A stretch of 64,000 bases of DNA from Euptelea pleiosperma (lineage: Eukaryota; Streptophyta; Magnoliopsida; Ranunculales; Eupteleaceae), in contig CM068549.1 of NCBI GenBank assembly GCA_035048495.1, forward strand, positions 4,757,822-4,821,821, written 5' to 3'. The notes beneath the pieces were generated by a model that had not been told where the DNA came from, ran no database searches, and saw only the letters and a program-made list of their open reading frames with translations. Below, one piece after another: positions 57,121 through 64,000 of the stretch (positions are counted from its first letter, which is position 1; each line of letters begins with the position of its first letter). The translations under genes and the position numbers were made by a program.

Positions 57121-58815
57121 GACATACGTTTAAAAAGCGAGCCCTAGACTTGGCAAAAAGTTGCCAGAGAGGAACACTATCCTAAATGATGCACACCAAG
57201 CACAGATAATCCTATTCTAAGCAATCGGGATATATTTTAGGAATTATCTTGTTAGTTTTGGGGTTAGAGTAGATTATGACAGTGGGCGGACCACTAGTTT
57301 ATCTTTTAACCGCCGGACTAACTGTTTGCACTCAGAGGTTCTCACTAGGCTACACTCTTCAGAGCGAATCCTTTAGTACTAACTCTAGTCAACAACAAGG
57401 CAATCCGTAGCCTAGACAGACGTGCGGCACAATGGCTGTCTTAAGTACGTCCCAGACTAACCGGATTGGTCAAGTGTTTAAGAAGAGTGTTCCCTCGGGT
57501 TAAGCTAGGGTTGGTGCGTGTTCCTAGTCCACACGTAACTAACCGTCGAATAGTCTAAGATGCCACGTCGAGCTCAGTATACTTGAGTTGCAGGGACTTA
57601 TAGGTGTATTAGACAACAGGGACCCACGCTCGTGGTCTTATTTCGATTGGATGTTAAGCGGGTTTGCTTTATGTGGAGTTTTCCTCGAACATCGGGCTAA
57701 TTGGCTCTACTTCTTGATTCTTTTTAATTAAATGGAGCTTTGGGATCAAATCAGTTGGAATGATGAGGTGGGTGATGAAATCCCACTAGTTTCAATTTTG
57801 GAGCTGGGTTTGCTCTCTTAGAGTTGATTGATTAACGGCCACGCCACGCAAGTCGAATAATATATATGCGAAAGCAAATAGACAAGCGGCAATGATTCAC
57901 CCAATAACACCGTATCGCACTCAAGGCGAGGATAGGGACTTACCTCCCGTGGGCCTCGCCACGGGGTCGCCTCTGTGGGTTAGGGAGGGGTATCCTAATG
58001 GGCTTGGGCCCAACTCCACCTCTTTGAGCTTTCGCTCCCTACCCACACTGGATCGTATTCCTATAGAAAAGTTAGATCGCACGGTCTAGGTATTCAGGAT
58101 TCTATTTGGAAGATCCTTGTTTTTTTAGGGTTCACAGAACAATCATTAGATTTAGGAAAGTTTTTGAATTATATTCTAAATTCGAGATGGGATAAATTTT
58201 AGGAATTCCGAGATTGAAAAATACCTAGATTGGAAAGTTTCCCAAACTGTGAAGATCTTCCAAGAAAGATGTGATTGCCAGATCTTTTACAATTTTGGAA
58301 AATTTCCCAAAATTAAAATTCTGCTAGATTTGGGGTATTTCCTTTTGTAGACTTTTCCAAATTCGGAGGATTTCTAAAGATAGAAATTCCTCTAAAGTGG
58401 AAACTTCTAAGAGGGGAAACCCTAATTTAGCAAAGTTTCAAGATTTTGGAATCTTTCCAAAAATCGCAAATCCTTGATTGGTAATTTCTAAAAATCTGCA
58501 GAAGATAAAACCCTAATTTTTTTGAATTTTGATTTTTGATTTTTTTTGATATTTTTCACTTAATCTAGGGTTTCTAAAAAACCCTAGAACAAGATCTAGC
58601 AGTTTATATGAAAAGCAGTAAAATTCCTAAATTATTACAACTTTGCACTCGGCCTTTCGAGGCATTAAAAATAATAATTTAAAAGTAGCTAAAAGTAACT
58701 AAAAATAAAAAAATATAAAGTTTCTCGAAAAGGTCAGGCTGTCAAAATTGAGCAGCTTTCCGATTTGGCAACTTTCCAATTCTGTCTTTACGTCCTTTTT
58801 CGCACTCCCGTACAC
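57121..58815 (-). other. 5' leader of the large element
   Basis: Between primer binding site and gag-like frame on the minus strand. No open frame of note; a run of diverse low-copy sequence followed by AT-rich sequence near 58100-58740. Confidence 0.5.
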
Positions 58816-58834
58816 CCGAGCGGCAACGACGCCA
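58816..58834 (-). promoter_or_regulatory. Primer binding site of the large element
   Basis: Minus strand TGGCGTCGTTGCCGCTCGG, two bases from the LTR end. It resembles TGGCGCCGTTGCCGGGG, the site attributed to Asp-tRNA priming in Athila/Tat-type elements, with mismatches. Confidence 0.75.
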
Positions 58835-59535
58835 CTTGAAAGTAGGGTTTTTCCGCGTCGTTGATTACGGAAACCCTAACTTCAACACATTTGTAATTAT
58901 CCGAGACTAAATTGCTGCAAAATATGAGATTTTTCGCACAGTGGCTCGTGTCAGATGTCGATCCGCACTCGGGTTAATGTTAGTGCACTAAGGAGCATAC
59001 AATATCAAAAAATTGTCAGAAAATAATGGAGAATATGGTGAGGTGAGAATGGTTGATTTATCGGTGGATTTATAGTGGATTTATAGGAGAAAGAGTTCCC
59101 TCTAGAGTGGACGACGGCCTGCTGTTTGTTGAAGGAGAAATCGATGGTGAGCAGCCACACCAGTGGGAACCGGAGTTGCAGGTCCGGTGAGGATGAGCAC
59201 CACTAGTTGTCCAATAAAATAGTAGATTTAGAAGAGAAGGGGTTGGAATCTGGAGAAGTTGAGGGGCGGCAATGAGTTGGGGTAGAGAATGGAGGAAGCG
59301 TCCATTGTTACAGTAGATTGGGGGCAGTGCTGGTGAGGAGGAGAAGAGCTGCCGGAGTTGCAGAGGTTGCAACACCGGTGGAGAAAGAAAAAGAAGGAGA
59401 AAACGGTGGTGGATATGGTGCACGCAGGCGGTGTGCAGCGGCGTTACAGGCGTTGCTGTTAGAGTAGGACGAGCAGAAGAGATGAAGAAGAAGAGAAGAA
59501 GAAGAAGAAGAAGGAGGAGAAGAAGACCCAGATGG

Positions 59536-59560
59536 CCAGAGTTGCTGCCTGCAACTCTGG
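59536..59560 (-). repeat. LTR stem-loop, 10-bp stem
   Basis: CCAGAGTTGC and GCAACTCTGG around a 5-nt loop; relative to the solo LTR hairpin one stem pair has changed on both sides. Confidence 0.9.
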
Positions 59561-59813
59561 CGAAGATGGAGGAGGAAGAAGAAGAAAAGAAGAAGAAGGA
59601 GAAGAAGAAGAAGAGGAGAAGGAGAGGAAGAAGGAAGGGGAGAATGTGGTGGGGGTAGGAACCCTTACCGTTGGAGCATGTTGCAAGTGGGGCGGTGTGG
59701 TGAGGACCGAAAAGAAGATCGTCGGTTTTAATGGCTCAGTGGTCGCTGTGGTGGTGCGTTAATGGGGGTGACGGCTTGCTGGTTAGCCCCCTTGTACCTA
59801 CAACAGAAGAATG

Positions 59814-59860
59814 GAAGAAGAAGAAGAAGAAGAAGAAGAAGAAGAAGAAGAAGAAGAAGA
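59814..59860. repeat. (AAG)n microsatellite in the right LTR
   Basis: About 15 triplets. Confidence 0.95.
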
Positions 59861-61206
59861 CACCTCCACCAACTTGCCAGAGAGAAGAGGGAGGGCGAGG
59901 AAGAAGAAGAAGGAAGGAAAGAAGAGAGAAGAGAAAGGGGGAAGAGAAACCCTTAGGTTTTCTCTTTAGTTTTTAAAAGAGAAACCGTGGGTTTCTCCTT
60001 TAGAAACCCATGGTTTCTAAAAAGAAATTTTTTTTTCTTTTTTTATTCTTTGAGAAATGATTGGGTTGTGGGCTTGGGCTCGGGCTCGTGGGCCATTGGT
60101 TATGGGAAGAATATGGCGTGGCCCGCTAGTGGATAGGTTGTGGGCCGTAGGATTGATGCCAAAAGTCGTAGGCCCAGAGTGCATCTGCCATGGGCCAGAA
60201 GGTGGGTGAGTAGGATAGTGGGCTATTGGGCTCGAGGATAAGCGGGCCAATGGGCTAGATGGATGTGGGCCTCGTGCGAGGCTGTGGGTTAGGGTGCGTT
60301 TTGCCGCCAGGGGAGAAAAATGCATTTTTCTCTTGAAACACCCATCAAGGAAAATGCATTTTTCTTTCCTAAAAAATCGAGCTATGCGCTCTCAGCCACA
60401 ATCAACCATTTGAGGTATTTCTCTACAATCAAGCACACCCTAGGGACTGAGATTTTACAATGGAGATCGGGTGGGTGATAAGATGGATGATCGACTGATC
60501 GGTGGCAAGATCGAATGGTCGGATGCATAGGATGGATAAATTAGATGGCGATCGAATGGTGGATTTGATGGATAATGGTGATAGGTCAAGGAAAGAGAGT
60601 CGGTTAGAGTTAGGAGAGAGAAAATTAAGATTTAGAGAGAGGAGAGAGAATTAAGGGAGATGAGAGAGAAAATGTCAAAAAATAGAGAGAAAAATCACTA
60701 GAACCCTGGTCTTCATTGTGTTCCTCTTCACGCTTCACTAGTAGAGCAGATCATCATTTCTTGTTGATTCATGCGGCTTTAAACGCTTTGTTCTAACTCT
60801 TGGTCATTGGCTCTCCTGCTCTCTTCGTTCTTTGGGTCGGTTCTTTTGTCATCTTATTCGGCCCATATTTAGCCCATATATTCTAGTCATAGCCTGTGGG
60901 TTCTTTAGGCTTTGATAATGGGCTTTCATGATCAATGTGGGCCCGCAAGTCTCGAGAATCATCCAATCAGGGTTTCCTGCGATAGAAGAAGCGCGTAATG
61001 AGACTTAATCAGAACGACTTTATATCTAGACTTCCAAAAATGTGTTTAATGCATGCAAATATACTATTTCATCCAGAAAAGTGTGTCCTACGCAACAGAA
61101 GAGACTCTTATGTAAAAAAGTGGATAAATAAAGCAGTTTTACGTAGGAGAGTGTGATAACGCTTATAGGATAATTACTTAAAATAAGCACTTTTGAGCGA
61201 ATAACA

Positions 61207-61401
61207 TAATGGCTACTGGTGGTGCTTCTTGGTGGTTGCTGTACAAGAAGGTGGAGATGAGCGTTCTTCACAGAGGGGGCAGCAGCGATGGGATGCTTGT
61301 TGGGAGGACCCTTGGTTATTCTGGTTTTTCGACGAAGCAAGGTGGGGTTAACGGTGGTCCACACGGTGTTCCAGATCTAGAGACCACTGATCTGTGTTGC
61401 A
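61207..61401 (-). repeat. Older LTR copy, continuation after the 13.6-kb insertion
   Basis: Starts with the second TAATG and continues the sequence interrupted at 47648, then is itself cut at 61402 by the start of another LTR. It yields an 83-codon plus-strand frame that runs across the junction and is not a gene. Confidence 0.6.
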
Positions 61402-64000
61402 TGAAAGTAGGGTTTTTCCGTGTCGTCGGATCAGAAAGCCTAATTTCAACACATTTGTAATTTTATCCGATTCACTGAAATTCCTGCAAAAATGCAGACC
61501 GTATAGTGGCTTGTCGGATGTCGTTCCGCTCTCGGGATTAGTTGGATTAGCACATTAAAGAACACATGAAATGACGGAAAAAATTGCAAGAATTAATAGA
61601 TAAAAATAAGCTTCATAATTCATTACTCAAAATGTGCTTACAATGTTTGAATTAGCAATAATCAAAACTAGACTAAAAAAGCATTCTAGAGAGAGAAAAA
61701 TGGAAAGAGAATAGGTAGAGAGAGAAAATGAGAGGAGAGACATTTTAAAGAGAGAAAATGAAAGTTTAGAGAGAAAAAGAGAAGCTTTTTTAGAGAGAGA
61801 AAGAAGAAAGGAGATTGTAGAGATAGAAAGAAGTTTAGGAGAGAGAAAATGATAGAGAGAAAATGTGAAATTAAGAGAGAGAAAGTAGAGAGAGACAAGA
61901 ACTTACCAGAGGTTTTTGCATTCGCCAAGGGATGAGGATGATCACGGTGGTGCAAGGATGAAGCTTGGAAGTCGGTGGAGGAGCCGAACCATGCTCATCA
62001 TGCTGGTTTTATGGAGAGGTAGGTGGAAATGTGTGCGGAGAGGAGGAGCATCTGACCGTTAGAAGACGTGCTCTAGTTTGTAGCACCGTGGAGGAACTTG
62101 ACCGTCCAATGAAGGATCAACAGTCCGTAGGCAGCAGGTTTTGAGAGTGCCCGAGCGCAGGTTGCGATGGAGGATGCAGAAGGGGGTGGTGTGAACTTTC
62201 TCCGATAGTTACTGGTTTCATCATGGGAGAATGGAAGAGGGCAGCGGAGGTTTGTCGCCAGAGTTGCAGGGGAGGTGGCCGGCGGTTGTTGTAGACCAGC
62301 AATGAGACTTGTAGGTCGTGAGAGGGAGTGAGAATCGGCGGCTTAGGGAGAGGTGCTGCTGAGTTGCTGGCCGTGGGAGAAAAAGATGAGAAGGAGGAGT
62401 GGCTGTGAGGTAGTTCACTTTCTAGTGAAGGTGGCTGCTAGAAAAGAAAATGGTGGGGGAGACGGGTTAGCCAAGAGATAGGCTAGCCACAGAAAAGGAT
62501 TGCTGGTCTGTGTGTGGAGGAATGGCAGGAGGGAAGAAGAAGGAAAAGAACCCGAACATCAATCGGAGTTGCAGGTGGTGAAGTGCTCACTGGAGCAAGC
62601 TGTGAGAGGCACGGACGTGTAGCCCGTGAGTAGCTGGTGGTGGCTGGCGGTGCGATGCAGATTGTGTTGACCGTGCTTCACGGTGATGCTGCATGTGGTG
62701 TTGCACGGGCAGGAACTGCTGTGTGTGGGCGGAGGTGGTGGAATAGCAGTGGAGGAAGTGAGAGGAGGAAGAAGAGAAGATTGCAGACGGCCGGAGTTGT
62801 AAAACTCCGACTGGAAAAGATGAAGAAGACGAAGAAGGAGGAGAAGAAGAAGAAGAGGAAAGGGGAGGAGAGAAGGTGAAGGAAGGAAGGAAGGAAGAGA
62901 AGAAGAAGAAAAAAGAAGAAAGAAAGAAAGAAGGGAGGAAAAATTAGGGTTCGGGGGTTCATCCTTTTCAAGAAACCCAAGGTTTCTAAAAAGAATTTTT
63001 TTTATATATATATATTTTTTATTTTTGAAGAGTGGGTTACGGGCTCGAGCTCGAGGTTTATGGGCCGTTTGGCCATGAAGTTTGTGGGCCTCTTGCGAGG
63101 CCGTGGGCTAGGGCTCGTTTGGTCGCCAAGGGAGAAAAATGCATTTTTCTCACAAATACCAATCAAGGAAAGATGCATTTTTCTTTCCTCAGAGATCGCG
63201 CTCTACGCTCTTAGTTACAATCAACAATATGATCAAACGCGCTCTAGGGATTGAGGTTTTACAATGGAGATCGGGTGGGTGATAGGATGGATGATCGAAT
63301 GATTGGTGGCACGATCGGATGGTCGGATGCATAGGATGGATAGATCAGATGGCGATCGAACGGTGGATTTGATGGATAATGGTGATAGGTCAAGAGAGAG
63401 AGTCGGTTAGAGCTAGGAGAGAGAAAATTAAGATTTAGAGAGAAGAGAGAGAATTAGGGGAGATGAGAGAGAAAATGTTAGAAAATAGAGAAAAAATCAC
63501 TGTCAAACCCTGGTCTTCAATGTATCCCTCCTCACGCTTCACCAATAGAGCAGACCATCATTCTTTGGCGATTCATGCGGCTTTAAATGCTTTGGTCCGT
63601 CTCTTGGTCATTGGCTCTCCTACTCTCTTCGTTCTTTGGGCCGGCTCTTTGGTCATCTTGTTCAGTCCGTATTTGGCCCATATCTTCTAGTCATAGCTTG
63701 TGGGGTCTTTAAGCTTTGATAATGGGCTTTCATGATCGATGTAGGCCCACAAGTCTTGAGAATCATCCAATCGGGGTTTCCTACGACAGAAGAAGCGTGT
63801 AATGAGACTTAACCAGTATGGCTTTATATCTAGACTTCCGAAAATGTGTTTAATGCATGCAAATATACCATTTCATCCAGAAAAGTGTGTTCTACGCAAC
63901 AGAAGAGACTCTTACGTAGAAAAGTAGATAAATAGAGTAGTTTTATGTAGGAGAGTGCCATAACGCTAAAAGGATAATTGCTTAAAATAAGCACTTTTGA
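61402..64000 (-). repeat. Another LTR of the family, running to the window edge
   Basis: Starts TGAAAGTAGGGTTTTTCCG and ends at the window edge within AAAATAAGCACTTTTGA, about ten bases short of the expected LTR end. About 2.6 kb, the same length as the solo LTR. Five bases before it are TTGCA, which can serve to test for a duplication beyond the window. Confidence 0.85.
62792..62809 (-). repeat. LTR stem-loop, 7-bp stem
   Basis: CGGAGTT and AACTCCG around a 4-nt loop, the decayed version of the family hairpin. Confidence 0.75.

Larger units (their letters stand above)
47649..61206 (-). mobile_element. Large LTR retrotransposon without recognisable pol (LARD-like)
   Basis: A 13.6-kb element on the minus strand, flanked by TAATG at 47644-47648 and 61207-61211, with LTRs 47649-50726 and 58837-61206. 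A primer binding site lies at the right LTR and a polypurine tract at the left one. Internal DNA is 50727-50959 plus 53574-58836; a solo LTR of the same family interrupts it. The only coding trace is a decayed gag-like frame (55294-57120). No protease, reverse transcriptase or integrase motif was seen, so it would depend on proteins of a relative. The primer site resembles the Asp-tRNA type of Athila/Tat elements (inference). Confidence 0.88.
58837..61206 (-). repeat. Right (5') LTR of the large element, 2,370 bp
   Basis: TGAAAGTAGG...GCGAATAACA followed by TAATG. Compared with the left LTR it has a deletion of about 700 bp near 59085 and a gain near 59526-59570 that contains a stem-loop. The shared parts (for example 60017-60325 against 49431-49800) look about 97% identical by eye. 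Confidence 0.92.

Noticed and set aside
1..64000. A new defence, toxin or biosynthetic system
   Set aside because: No cluster of enzyme genes, no toxin-like or defence domain; nearly all open frames belong to transposons, simple repeats or the two ordinary genes.

Overview
The window is nuclear DNA of a flowering plant. Spliced genes with GT-AG introns, a plant-type cyclic nucleotide-gated channel (CNGC) gene, a plant SR splicing factor gene (RSZ class), copia elements primed at TGGTATCAGAGC, hAT, CACTA-like and LINE remnants all point this way. The sequence does not fix the species. There are no bacterial features, CRISPR arrays or recognisable tRNA/rRNA genes. Only two protein-coding genes are well supported, both on the minus strand; transposable elements and their ruins fill most of the rest.

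Layout. 1-9560: a broken Ty3/gypsy element (minus) split by a nearly complete copia element (952-6803, target duplication GAGAC) and by a hAT-like element (7131-7992). 10649-19189: six exons of a CNGC17-like ion channel; the last exon(s), for the cyclic-nucleotide-binding and IQ region, are not in the window. Its fourth intron holds a truncated copia element (12588-15430). 20136-32880: intergenic transposon litter, including hAT-type MITEs with 8-bp duplications, a diverged long LTR (about 21912-23420), an exact 179-bp tandem array (24063-24957), a CACTA-like end (to 25895) and LINE pieces. 35006-41070 (leader exon at about 43191-43305): a five-exon RSZ21/22-like SR protein gene whose last intron contains a 446-bp MITE.

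43340-64000 is a nest of one LTR family. A minus-strand element of 13.6 kb (47649-61206, duplication TAATG) with LTRs of 3.1 and 2.4 kb has no recognisable pol and carries a decayed gag-like reading frame. A solo LTR of the same family sits inside it in opposite orientation (50960-53573, duplication TGTGT), so it faces the left LTR across 233 bp. The element itself lies in an older LTR copy (46599-47648 plus 61207-61401), and another copy starts at 61402 and runs to the window edge.

The two genes are unrelated: one encodes a plasma-membrane-type cation channel, the other a nuclear splicing factor. What links the region is how transposons have expanded introns without disturbing the visible exon phases. 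I found no convincing new biochemical system; the most unusual structures are the inverted LTR pair, a recurrent stem-loop in that LTR family, the 179-bp array and the channel gene whose 3' end is displaced or lost.
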